9,953 nucleotides of DNA from NCBI GenBank assembly GCA_002349055.1, contig DECD01000039.1, forward strand, positions 36,055 through 46,007, in the 5' to 3' direction. A program made the translations under genes and the position numbers. Below the pieces are notes generated by a model. It saw only the letters and a program-made list of their open reading frames with translations. It made no database searches and was not told the DNA's origin. Origin of the DNA: Bacteroidales bacterium UBA2939. Lineage in GTDB: Bacteria; Bacteroidota; Bacteroidia; Bacteroidales; P3. Below, in pieces: positions 1-5,214 of this stretch. How positions within the stretch are numbered: position 1 is the stretch's first letter; each line of letters begins with the position of its first letter.

Positions 1-223
1 CTTCTGCTCAAACTGCGGCCGCTGCGTCGCCGCCTGCCCCAACCATGCCATCGCCCCCGACGGCCCACCCATGCTCAACGTTACTCGCTGCACCGCCTAC
101 TACACCACACACCATCAGCGCGAGCTACCCGCCGACATCGACACCCGCGGCTACACTCAAGGGTGCGACCTCTGCCAGCTCGCCTGCCCCTTCAACCGAC
201 GGCCGCTGGGCCTCGACGGCTGA
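1..223 (+). CDS. queG: Epoxyqueuosine reductase QueG, C-terminal part (5' end outside window, 3' end shortened)
   Basis: Read in the frame starting at base 2, this is the 3' end of an iron-sulfur protein. It shows a first cluster motif CSNCGRCVAACP, then TRCTAYYT, then a second cluster motif GCDLCQLACPFN. That order, with the Arg-Cys-x-x-Tyr segment between the clusters, is the signature of QueG, the cytoplasmic cobalamin-dependent enzyme that reduces epoxyqueuosine to queuosine in tRNA, the last step of queuosine synthesis. The start lies before the window. Oddly, the frame ends with TGA only seven residues after CPFNR, whereas QueG proteins normally continue for several dozen residues after this motif. 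I could not find the missing tail in another frame downstream; that DNA encodes the opposing DUF6266-like gene instead. The last 99 bases overlap that gene tail-to-tail. Family assignment is fairly sure; whether the shortened protein works is unknown. Confidence 0.8.
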   Translation, partial: FCSNCGRCVAACPNHAIAPDGPPMLNVTRCTAYYTTHHQRELPADIDTRGYTQGCDLCQLACPFNRRPLGLDG

Positions 224-925
224 AGCTTCGGGAAGATTGGGGGTATTTAGTACAATTCCCTCATGCTCAGGATTATATTCTAGCGTAACAGCACCCAGAT
301 AGACGCTGTCCGAGGTGCGTCCGACATTGTCTTGCACAAAGCCGTAGAGGTGCACCTCGCAACCCGCCCATGCGTCGGGCAGCGAAACGGTGATGCTGCC
401 GGTGCGGCGGTAGACGGGCAGCGACAGCAACGCATCGTCGTAGTACTGCGGCGGATTGTCGCAGAAAGCAGCCACATAAACCTTGTCGTCGCTGTAGGCG
501 CGACGGTGCTCGGGGTTCTTCTCGAAAGGGATGCTGATTACCGTATCGCTCTGTAGCACAGCCTCTCCGAAGCCCACCGGCGCCACAGGTCCCTCGCTGA
601 CGCGCAGATGCTCGTAATCCACAGCCAGCTCGCCGTCGGCCATCGCGAAGCAGCCCTTGTTCACCTTCAGGAAGTAGTTGCACTCCGTCTTGTGCGCTGC
701 CAGCGCCGGCGCATGGAACCCCGTGCGCAGCACCTCTCTCACACGACCAGCGTAGGCCACCGTAGCCTTGAAGAGCTCGCGCTGTTCCAGCTGCGCCTCC
801 GACTTCGCGTCGTGGTAGAACCGCGGCCTCGCCCGCATGCACCACTGCCCGCGCCACATATACCCCACCACCGTCCCCACCGTCCCGCGGAAACCGCCGT
901 TAATTCCTTCTGTCTGCTTTCCCAT
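125..925 (-). CDS. DUF6266-like protein of unknown function
   Basis: A 266-residue protein starting MGKQTEGINGGFRGTVGTVV, followed by a Trp-Arg-Gly and MRARP segment. This N-terminus (GI.GGF.G.VGTVVG..W.G...MR..P) is the hallmark of the Bacteroidota-specific DUF6266 family, whose role is not known. The middle holds beta-rich segments with YVAAFCDNP and a late VYLGAVTL that resembles the usual end of such proteins. About 45 residues follow that point, rich in Ala, Glu and Val. Most of this tail is read from the antisense strand of the queG end, so it is probably acquired by read-through and not an ancestral domain. The ATG at 923-925 is chosen because the conserved family start begins there. 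There is no clear Shine-Dalgarno site, as is usual in this phylum. No signal peptide or membrane segment is seen. Confidence 0.75.
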   Translation of the reverse strand: MGKQTEGINGGFRGTVGTVVGYMWRGQWCMRARPRFYHDAKSEAQLEQRELFKATVAYAGRVREVLRTGFHAPALAAHKTECNYFLKVNKGCFAMADGELAVDYEHLRVSEGPVAPVGFGEAVLQSDTVISIPFEKNPEHRRAYSDDKVYVAAFCDNPPQYYDDALLSLPVYRRTGSITVSLPDAWAGCEVHLYGFVQDNVGRTSDSVYLGAVTLEYNPEHEGIVLNTPNLPEASAVEAQRPSVEGAGELAEVAPLSVAAGVDVGG

Positions 926-944
926 AATGCTAAATGTTTTAAAT

Positions 945-973
945 CAATCTAATACCTATACTAACGTAACAAA
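945..973 (-). promoter_or_regulatory. Weak candidate promoter for the DUF6266-like gene
   Basis: On the minus strand TTTG (970-973) is followed after 18 bases by TAGATTG (945-951), one base short of the TAnnTTTG -7 consensus. The position, about 20 bases before the DUF6266 start codon, is right for a promoter. The imperfect -7 element keeps confidence low. Confidence 0.35.
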
Positions 974-986
974 ATCCATATTATTG

Positions 987-1033
987 TCTACTATTGAAAA
1001 TTTTCTATAAAATAGCATAAAAATTATAGTAGA
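987..1033. repeat. Inverted repeat in the A+T-rich divergent intergenic region
   Basis: TCTACTAT (987-994) and ATAGTAGA (1026-1033) are perfect 8-base inverted arms 31 bases apart. Inside them, AATTTT can pair with AAAATT next to the right arm, and CTATAAAATAG forms a tiny central hairpin, so the whole element could extrude as a branched structure. It lies between the divergent starts of the DUF6266-like gene and the antitoxin-like gene. The rest of the 926-1233 gap is A+T-rich and holds a T8-C-A8 palindrome (1099-1115) flanked by AAATTGAG direct repeats (1091-1098 and 1113-1120), a GGTACT tandem hexamer (1129-1140) and the antitoxin promoter. No gene is seen there. Confidence 0.5.
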
Positions 1034-1180
1034 GTTTGATAAGAATTTGGTGCTGACTATTAGCATTTTAATATCGGCATCGATGGGGCGAAATTGAGTT
1101 TTTTTTCAAAAAAAATTGAGCGTCGGGGGGTACTGGTACTATATCCAACATAATCCATCTGAGTGCAAGGTCAAAAAAAT

Positions 1181-1211
1181 TTTGTCAATCGAAATAATCT
1201 TCGTATTTTTG
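1181..1211 (+). promoter_or_regulatory. Bacteroidota-type promoter for the antitoxin-like gene
   Basis: TTTG (1181-1184), exactly 19 bases, then TATTTTTG (1204-1211): a perfect match to the -33/-7 consensus of the Bacteroidota primary sigma factor. Transcription should begin around 1218, leaving a leader of roughly 15 bases before the ATG at 1234. Confidence 0.82.
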
Positions 1212-1233
1212 CAAATTGAAACAGTACAGAAAC

Positions 1234-1419
1234 ATGGACGCAGTCGCATATACAAACGACACTGACACAATACGGATGCCTCGCACAAGGCGCATCGCCA
1301 AAGTGTCTGCTTCCCAAGCCGCCAAAGTCGCCAAAACCCCAGAGAGTGAGCTGATGACGGTGGAGGAATATTTTGGCATACTCAGGAAAAGAGTGAACGA
1401 CTACTATGACAATCTATAA
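1234..1419 (+). CDS. Small antitoxin-like protein (partner of a broken RelE/ParE-type toxin)
   Basis: A 61-residue protein, MDAVAYTNDTDTIRMPRTRR at the start, an Ala/Lys-rich middle, and MTVEEYFGILRKRVNDYYDN near the end. The last part looks like the C-terminal toxin-binding helix common in type II antitoxins; the basic middle could contact DNA. No well-known DNA-binding fold can be named with confidence. The ATG at 1234 is preferred over an in-frame TTG at 1216 because the TTG lies at or before the predicted transcription start. The end overlaps the following toxin-like frame by 14 bases, the tight coupling typical of antitoxin-toxin pairs, and that context is the main reason for the call. 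Such antitoxins usually repress their own promoter. Since the toxin is broken, this would be an orphan antitoxin. Confidence 0.6.
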   Translation: MDAVAYTNDTDTIRMPRTRRIAKVSASQAAKVAKTPESELMTVEEYFGILRKRVNDYYDNL

Positions 1420-1607
1420 TGTCCGATTGCATAGTTCCGCCATGCGTGACATGGACGAGTTGGAGGAATATCTAAAATCCGTTATAGTACCATCCACAAG
1501 CCCGACGCATGGTGAGTCACAACAAGCGTTGGGTTTATATTTTCCACATCGAGGACGAAACCGTCATTGTCGACCGCATCCGCCCCTCGAAACTCATAAC
1601 AAAATAA
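1406..1607 (+). pseudogene. RelE/ParE-family toxin gene, disrupted by internal deletion and frameshift
   Basis: The first 27 codons from ATG 1406 read MTIYNVRLHSSAMRDMDELE and EYLKSVI, the beginning of a ParE/RelE-type toxin. From 1491, in a different frame, the sequence reads HPQARRMVSHNKRWVYIFHI and then EDETVIVDRIRPSKLITK to a TAA at 1605-1607; this is the typical C-terminal half of the same family (R..HNKRWVY.F......V.V.RI). The two halves lie directly next to each other, so the central stretch, about 30-35 residues compared with the roughly 100-residue family length, is missing and the junction shifts the frame. A TAG at 1485-1487 closes the second frame upstream. The gene therefore cannot make a normal toxin. 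A 69-residue read-through product of the first frame is possible but would have a nonsense tail. Confidence 0.8.
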
Positions 1608-1670
1608 GCGTTTAATACAACCTGTGAACAGACGCGTTTCCTTTAATAGAAAACAATAATAACACATATT

Positions 1671-1901
1671 TTCTTTGACCTCCGCCAGTTTGCAGATATG
1701 CTATATCTCTCCCATGGAGAGCACGTCACCAACGCAGAGGTGAGACGCAGACTCCAGACAATATACGACAGATATAGCATCAACAGAAAACCGAAAGCAA
1801 CAGACCTTCTGCTCTACGGAATCAAGACGCGACGTGTCGCCATCAAACAGGACGAAAAACGGCAGGAAGGGGTAGTGATTGAATTTGACAGAGAACGTTA
1901 A
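1671..1901 (+). pseudogene. C-terminal fragment of a larger unidentified, probably mobile-element, protein
   Basis: From ATG 1698 the frame encodes 67 residues with VTNAEVRRRLQTIYDRYSIN, then RKPKATDLLLYGIKTRRV and KRQEGVVIEF before the stop. Codons just upstream of the ATG in the same frame, FFDLRQFAD from 1671, read as coding sequence too, and the frame stays open back to a TAG at 1647-1649, so the ATG is probably internal to a former longer gene. The RK.KATDL...GI..RRV pattern reminds me of the tail of replication or primase-like proteins on Bacteroidales mobile elements, but I cannot name the family. It follows the broken toxin gene by about 60 bases and ends just before a terminator. Alternatively it is a genuine small gene starting at 1698. 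Confidence 0.45.
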
Positions 1902-1904
1902 TCC

Positions 1905-1943
1905 CAAAAAACCCACACGAATTCATCATGTGGGGTGGTTTTC
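1905..1943. terminator. Hairpin terminator, possibly bidirectional
   Basis: CCCACA (1912-1917) pairs with TGTGGG (1929-1934) around an 11-base loop; AAAAAA precedes the stem and GGTTTTCT follows it, so it could stop transcription from either side. It lies right after the plus-strand fragment and just beyond the 3' end of the minus-strand lipoprotein gene. Confidence 0.6.
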
Positions 1944-1970
1944 TGTGCCATATTACAAACGCACTATTTC

Positions 1971-2393
1971 TTATATTCTTTCGAATTCATAGGTATATTC
2001 ATAATCAAGATATTCTCCCGTTGATGGATCGTAACCACCTTCTTTTTCCACCCAATGATATATCGTCATTCGACTACTATTTAAACTTAAGATAGTATAC
2101 TTATTCCAGTCATTATCGTCGTCGGTAAAACTACCATCTTCAGCCTTCCAGTACATTAAAATTTGGTCTCCTTTCACAGAATATTTGGCTTTTTTATTAC
2201 CATTTCGGAAATAATAACCATCTTCCGTAAATTCCCATACATTGGAACTTTTTTCATCATCAGTATTTGTTTGGCGCCACTTTCCTACAATAAGTTCGCT
2301 GTAGTTCTTATCGTCGTCTTTTGAACATGATGTTGTCAGTCCAACCGATGCAAAACAGAGCATCAATACCGTAAATAATTTGATTTTTTTCAT
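1971..2393 (-). CDS. Predicted surface-exposed lipoprotein, lipocalin-like
   Basis: A 140-residue protein with a signal peptide (KKIK, then a hydrophobic stretch) ending at a lipobox-like TTSC, so Cys23 would be lipidated. The residues right after it, SKDDDK, match the acidic lipoprotein export signal described in Bacteroidetes that sends lipoproteins to the cell surface. The mature part (ELIVGKWRQTN, VWEFTEDGYYF, YSVKGDQILMYW, then TILSLNSSRMTIYHW) has the short alternating strand pattern of small lipocalin-like (calycin) lipoproteins, in which the opening GKW segment is typical. The ligand is unknown. It lies 179 bases downstream of the barrel protein gene on the same strand. I see no separate promoter in the gap, so co-transcription is possible. 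An A+T-rich region with no Shine-Dalgarno site precedes the ATG. Confidence 0.75.
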   Translation of the reverse strand: MKKIKLFTVLMLCFASVGLTTSCSKDDDKNYSELIVGKWRQTNTDDEKSSNVWEFTEDGYYFRNGNKKAKYSVKGDQILMYWKAEDGSFTDDDNDWNKYTILSLNSSRMTIYHWVEKEGGYDPSTGEYLDYEYTYEFERI

Positions 2394-2485
2394 TTTTTTA
2401 ATGCCGTGTTATCCTGTTGGCTCGTCAGTTTTATAATTGATTATTAGGTGTTACCTACATTTTTTTAAAGGTAATAGTAGTAATT

Positions 2486-2508
2486 GGATGTGTCTCTTCT
2501 TCACATCC
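2486..2508. repeat. Perfect inverted repeat between barrel gene and lipoprotein gene
   Basis: GGATGTG (2486-2492) and CACATCC (2502-2508) form a perfect 7-base stem with a 9-base loop, 65 bases past the end of the barrel protein gene. On the minus strand no clear T-run follows, so it could be a weak terminator, a processing or stability hairpin that sets different levels for the two genes, or an operator. Confidence 0.45.
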
Positions 2509-2572
2509 CGTATAACACAATTTGACTATGTTCTCTTATAATCTTACGAGTTTATATGTGACTCTTCTATTG

Positions 2573-3334
2573 CTATAGATAAAAGTTAAATCCTGCTGTC
2601 AAGAAATTGACCTTATTAAAATCATCATAACCACGTTTCAAGAGGCCAAAGGTATATAAGAACTCCAACCCCATAAAACTCGTCAAATCAAATCCGCCTC
2701 CTACAGTAATACCCAAATCAAATCTGTTCGCGCCTTCAAGATATTCAAACAATTCGTTTCCTGCACTCAAACCGACTAACATCTGCGGACCAAAACATAA
2801 ATATACTCCCATATCATTTTCAAAAGTCAATCCCACCTCGGCTAAGATAGGCACTCTAATATCAAGCATAAATCCACCGGCATTTCCTGCAGCATTTATT
2901 AGCATACCCGGGCGGAATGATAAGAATTTATTGAGTGGTATTCTGGCTGCATATCCGATATAACCTCCATATAATTTTTCTTCTTTGGTATCATAACCAT
3001 AATTTTCATTACCCTTAACCGTGGGCATAGAAAAACCAAACGATATTGTTGATTGAAAGCCTCGTTGCTTGAATGTCGAGGTCCCTGATTCCGATTCATC
3101 TTTGACATTGAATGTCTGGACATCACCACTTTTATAAATAATTGTTGCAATTTTGGATGTCGACAAAGTGAATGTTGGCCCATCGGGATTGTTCTGTTTC
3201 TTATACTCAACCTCCTTGTCTGTTACCTTAAGAATCTTTGCATCAATTCTCTCCGATTGTTTTGTAACAATAACATCCTGAGCCATTGTTACCTGTGTAG
3301 CAAAAAGAACTACAATTAATAAAATCTTCTTCAT
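2573..3334 (-). CDS. Outer membrane beta-barrel protein with N-terminal periplasmic segment
   Basis: A 253-residue protein. Residues 1-18 (MKKILLIVVLFATQVTMA) are a signal peptide cleaved before Gln-Asp, giving a mature start typical of Bacteroidales exported proteins. Residues 19 to about 80 contain VTKQSERIDAKILKVTDKEV, EYKK and IATIIYKSGDVQTF, a short beta-rich segment commonly found before barrels in this order. From about residue 92 to the end there are alternating amphipathic strands with Gly/aromatic pattern (GFQSTISFGFSM, YGGYIGYAARIPL, MGVYLCFGPQMLVGLSAG) ending NFLTAGFNFYL, as in small 8-strand PorT/OmpX-like barrels. Substrate unknown. ATG 3334 is the only start that keeps the signal peptide intact. 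Its distinctive feature is the long structured leader upstream (3335-3574) driven by a perfect promoter, suggesting post-transcriptional control. Confidence 0.75.
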   Translation of the reverse strand: MKKILLIVVLFATQVTMAQDVIVTKQSERIDAKILKVTDKEVEYKKQNNPDGPTFTLSTSKIATIIYKSGDVQTFNVKDESESGTSTFKQRGFQSTISFGFSMPTVKGNENYGYDTKEEKLYGGYIGYAARIPLNKFLSFRPGMLINAAGNAGGFMLDIRVPILAEVGLTFENDMGVYLCFGPQMLVGLSAGNELFEYLEGANRFDLGITVGGGFDLTSFMGLEFLYTFGLLKRGYDDFNKVNFLTAGFNFYL

Positions 3335-3574
3335 TTTTATTGTTTTTTGTTTTGCTCACCCGTACCTCAGCAAGCAGTACTTAATACGAAAGCGTGGCAC
3401 CGAATGCCGCTTCCTACATGAGAGGTCGTGAGAATTACCTTAAGCCAAGAAGATGCAAACAGTCCACGCTAAAATACGCGAACCTTTACACTTGCTCTTG
3501 CGGCTTGATGAATTTCTCACGTTCCTCATGTGCAAGAAACGAGCATAACGCTTCGTCTGATTTCCCTTGAAATC
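3335..3574 (-). ncRNA. Long structured 5' leader RNA of the barrel protein gene
   Basis: A perfect minus-strand promoter (3580-3610) should start transcription near 3574, about 240 bases before the start codon at 3334. The leader can fold into a rod of consecutive helices. Plus-strand positions: a 5' hairpin 3559-3564/3569-3574; 3387-3394/3549-3555 (CGAAAGCG with CGCTTCG, one bulge); 3417-3422/3525-3530 (CATGAG/CTCATG); 3427-3432/3516-3521 (CGTGAG/CTCACG), continued by AATT/AATT with one bulge; 3442-3446/3502-3506 (AAGCC/GGCTT); and 3450-3458/3492-3499 (AAGA, bulge, GCAA). A side hairpin GTGGCA/TGCCGC lies at 3394-3410. No U-rich terminator precedes the gene; an A-rich spacer leads straight into the ATG, so it is more likely a cis-regulatory leader than a free RNA. 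A known Rfam class could not be assigned. A separate small RNA that is merely adjacent remains possible. Confidence 0.6.
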
Positions 3575-3579
3575 GACTG

Positions 3580-3610
3580 CAAAGATACAAACTTTTTCTG
3601 ATTCAGCAAA
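3580..3610 (-). promoter_or_regulatory. Bacteroidota-type promoter for the leader RNA and barrel gene
   Basis: On the minus strand TTTG (3607-3610), exactly 19 bases, then TATCTTTG (3580-3587): a perfect consensus promoter reading toward the barrel gene. Confidence 0.82.
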
Positions 3611-3621
3611 AATATTTTTAT

Positions 3622-3645
3622 CAAGTGCGTTTTTCTTCGTACTTG
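3622..3645 (-). terminator. Candidate terminator of the exonuclease gene
   Basis: On the minus strand CAAGT-A-CG and CG-C-ACTTG pair (3641-3645 with 3622-3626, plus an inner CG/CG after one mismatch) around an A-rich loop, followed by an A/T tract ending in TATTTTTG. It lies about 45 bases after the exonuclease stop codon and directly upstream of the leader promoter, so it would insulate the two transcription units. The stem is short. Confidence 0.4.
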
Positions 3646-3688
3646 ACCGAGACGGGCAACCTACAATTCCGGCTACTGACTTATTTCC

Positions 3689-4180
3689 TCACAGTAGTTT
3701 CAAAGCAATCATCGCTGCGGCTTCGGCGTCGGCCAGGGCGTGGTGGTGATTCTCCAGACAGTAGCCGCAGGCTTCGCTGACGGTGTGCAGCTGGTGGTTG
3801 GGCAGGTGCTTCAGCATGCGGCGCGAGGCGCGGAGGGTGTCGTAGAACCGGTAGTCGGGCCAATCCATCTGGTACACCTGCATCACCGCCCGCAGGCAGC
3901 CCTCGTCGAACATGGCGTTGTGCGCCACCAGCGGCAGCCCTTCGATGCGCGGCGCTATCTTCTCCCACACCCGCGGGAACACCTCGGCGTTGTCGGTGTC
4001 CTCGGGCCCGAGGCCGTGCACCCGCTGGCAGAACCAGGCGTAGTAGTTCGGCTCCGGCTGTATAAGGCTGTAGAACGTGTCGACAATCTCGCCGCCGCGC
4101 ACCACCACCACTCCCACACTGCACACGCTGGAGCGGCACCCGTTGGCCGTCTCAAAATCTATCGCCGCAAAGTCTTGCAT
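3689..4180 (-). CDS. DEDDh-family (DnaQ-like) 3'-5' exonuclease
   Basis: A 163-residue single-domain protein with all three exonuclease motifs of the DEDDh family. Exo I is FAAIDFETA (Asp8, Glu10), Exo II is HNAMFDEG (Asp92), and Exo III is HHALADAEA (His146, Asp151). These carboxylates bind two metal ions that hydrolyse the 3' end of DNA or RNA. The length fits stand-alone RNase T/DnaQ-like exonucleases better than a polymerase subunit fused to other domains, so a repair, proofreading-like or RNA-trimming role is possible; the substrate cannot be told. ATG 4180 follows a strong AAGGAGGT site. It lies 48 bases after the WYL regulator gene on the same strand and is likely co-transcribed with it. 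The gene is markedly G+C-rich compared with the leader region next to it. Confidence 0.88.
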   Translation of the reverse strand: MQDFAAIDFETANGCRSSVCSVGVVVVRGGEIVDTFYSLIQPEPNYYAWFCQRVHGLGPEDTDNAEVFPRVWEKIAPRIEGLPLVAHNAMFDEGCLRAVMQVYQMDWPDYRFYDTLRASRRMLKHLPNHQLHTVSEACGYCLENHHHALADAEAAAMIALKLL

Positions 4181-4186
4181 ATCATT

Positions 4187-4206
4187 ACCTCCTTGCCCTT
4201 GCGGGC
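4187..4206 (-). promoter_or_regulatory. Strong Shine-Dalgarno site with adjacent GNRA-type hairpin before the exonuclease
   Basis: AAGGAGGT (4187-4194 on the minus strand) sits 6 bases before the exonuclease ATG. A near-perfect Shine-Dalgarno sequence is unusual in Bacteroidota, which mostly use unstructured A/T-rich start regions. Directly upstream, GCCC-GCAA-GGGC (4195-4206) makes a four-pair hairpin with a GNRA tetraloop. Together they fix the start codon and suggest efficient, possibly coupled, translation. Confidence 0.65.
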
Positions 4207-4228
4207 AGAAATCTATAAATCTAGTAAT

Positions 4229-5116
4229 TTAGTATCTTTTTAGCATTGCCGTTATTTCCCTCTTCATCTCCTCCCGAAGGCTTTCGGGTTTCAGCACCTC
4301 GACGGTGCTGCCAAGTGAGAGGAGTTTCTGCTTGAAGTCGAAGGTGGGGCGCACACGGAGCGAGAAGACGGAATATTCGTCGGTACGTTTCAGTTCCTGC
4401 TGCGAAGGATGAAACGGCAGCGAACGCAGAAAGTTAGCTTGGTAGGCATCCACCTTCAGGCGGATGCTCTCAACAGGGATATCTTCCACAATGATGCCGT
4501 AGGCGCCAAAGAACATCTTTTCCAAGTCAAACTTGGTGTCGCGCTTGAATGATTCTTCTTGCATTTCTACGTCGCTCATACGGTCGAGGGCAAAGGTGCG
4601 GTGTGTCTTGTGGTAGCGACCAATGAGATACCAGCGTCGTTCGAACATCTTGAGGGCATGGGGTTGGAAATTGAAGTAGTGCGTCGATTCCTCTTTCCAA
4701 AAGGGCTTGTAGTCGAAGCTCACCAATCGTTGTTTCTTTAATGCTTCTAGCAGTATCGGCAACACCGTGTTGTTGGCGGATTCCACGCTAATATACTGCG
4801 CAGCCTCACGGCTGTCGGTAACGATGCGGTTCACCGCGATGGAATCCAATAGCCACCGACGGAAATACTCGTTGCCACCGTTGTCGGCGATGCGGTAGCG
4901 AAAATCGCTTCCGTCGCTATAGCATTCAATCTCGATGCCAAAGAGATCCAGCACCTCGTCGCGATGCCTCTGAAACGTCCGCCGAGCATAAGTCTCACCC
5001 TCGCTAACATTCTCGTCACGCTCATACCGATCCGCAATCTGCCGTAGCGTCAACCCTTTGTCTCCCGCCCGCATCACGGTGTCCACTAGCCAAATGTATT
5101 TCTTCAGTGGTGTCAT
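4229..5116 (-). CDS. WYL-domain transcriptional regulator
   Basis: A 295-residue protein. Residues about 5-60 form a helix-turn-helix region (KYIWLVDTVMRAGDKGLTLR, then TYARRTFQRHRDEVLDLFGI), in which the recognition helix should be around residues 43-55. Residues about 120-185 are the WYL domain, with RRWYLIGRYH (Trp162-Tyr163-Leu164) and TFALDRM. Residues about 205-295 form the C-terminal WCX-like extension, which helps oligomerisation. WYL domains bind nucleic-acid or nucleotide ligands; regulators of this layout control DNA repair and phage-defence loci in several phyla. The gene leads into the exonuclease gene 48 bases downstream. A promoter (5127-5156) and an inverted repeat (5145-5151/5163-5169) upstream fit autoregulation. 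The ATG at 5114-5116 fits the start of family members. Target genes beyond its own operon are unknown. Confidence 0.88.
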   Translation of the reverse strand: MTPLKKYIWLVDTVMRAGDKGLTLRQIADRYERDENVSEGETYARRTFQRHRDEVLDLFGIEIECYSDGSDFRYRIADNGGNEYFRRWLLDSIAVNRIVTDSREAAQYISVESANNTVLPILLEALKKQRLVSFDYKPFWKEESTHYFNFQPHALKMFERRWYLIGRYHKTHRTFALDRMSDVEMQEESFKRDTKFDLEKMFFGAYGIIVEDIPVESIRLKVDAYQANFLRSLPFHPSQQELKRTDEYSVFSLRVRPTFDFKQKLLSLGSTVEVLKPESLREEMKREITAMLKRY

Positions 5117-5126
5117 TGGTTATATG

Positions 5127-5156
5127 CAAATTTCGTTTCTTGAAACAACACTCAAA
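5127..5156 (-). promoter_or_regulatory. Candidate promoter for the WYL regulator operon
   Basis: On the minus strand TTTG (5153-5156), 18 bases, then GAAATTTG (5127-5134), one base off the TAnnTTTG -7 consensus. It lies 10 bases before the start codon, so the leader would be very short. Confidence 0.45.
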
Positions 5157-5169
5157 TAATGCGTGTTGT
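5145..5169. promoter_or_regulatory. Inverted-repeat operator candidate upstream of the WYL regulator
   Basis: ACAACAC (5145-5151) and GTGTTGT (5163-5169) are perfect 7-base inverted arms with an 11-base spacer, an 18-base centre-to-centre distance close to two helical turns. The arms straddle the candidate -33 box at 5153-5156, so a dimer bound here would block RNA polymerase. The WYL protein is the obvious candidate binder; this is inference. Confidence 0.42.
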
Positions 5170-5187
5170 CAAACAATCAATTAGTTC

Positions 5188-5208
5188 AACGTGCATTTTT
5201 TACACGTT
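5188..5208. repeat. Hairpin AACGTG/CACGTT in the zinc-ribbon to WYL gap
   Basis: AACGTG (5188-5193) and CACGTT (5203-5208) form a perfect 6-base stem around an A/T-rich 9-base loop, immediately downstream on the minus strand of the terminator at 5215-5239. It may be a second terminator hairpin or part of the WYL regulatory region. Confidence 0.4.
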
Positions 5209-5214
5209 ATTAAA

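Noticed and set aside
45..302. 85-codon open frame on the plus strand
   Set aside because: Its Pro/Thr/Ser-rich translation overlaps the queG end in another frame; the queG frame carries both cluster motifs.
1216..1233. TTG start for the antitoxin-like gene
   Set aside because: It falls at or before the predicted transcription start set by the promoter at 1181-1211; ATG 1234 fits better.
926..1233. tRNA gene or intact insertion sequence in the intergenic region
   Set aside because: No cloverleaf-like arms or transposase frame are present; only short inverted repeats and a promoter.
3335..3574. Independent terminated small RNA in place of a leader
   Set aside because: No U-rich tail follows the structure on the minus strand; the RNA leads through an A-rich spacer directly into the barrel gene's ATG. 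Not fully excluded.
3740..4243. 167-codon open frame on the plus strand
   Set aside because: Antisense to the exonuclease gene, with Val/His-rich low-complexity translation; all three catalytic motifs are on the other strand.
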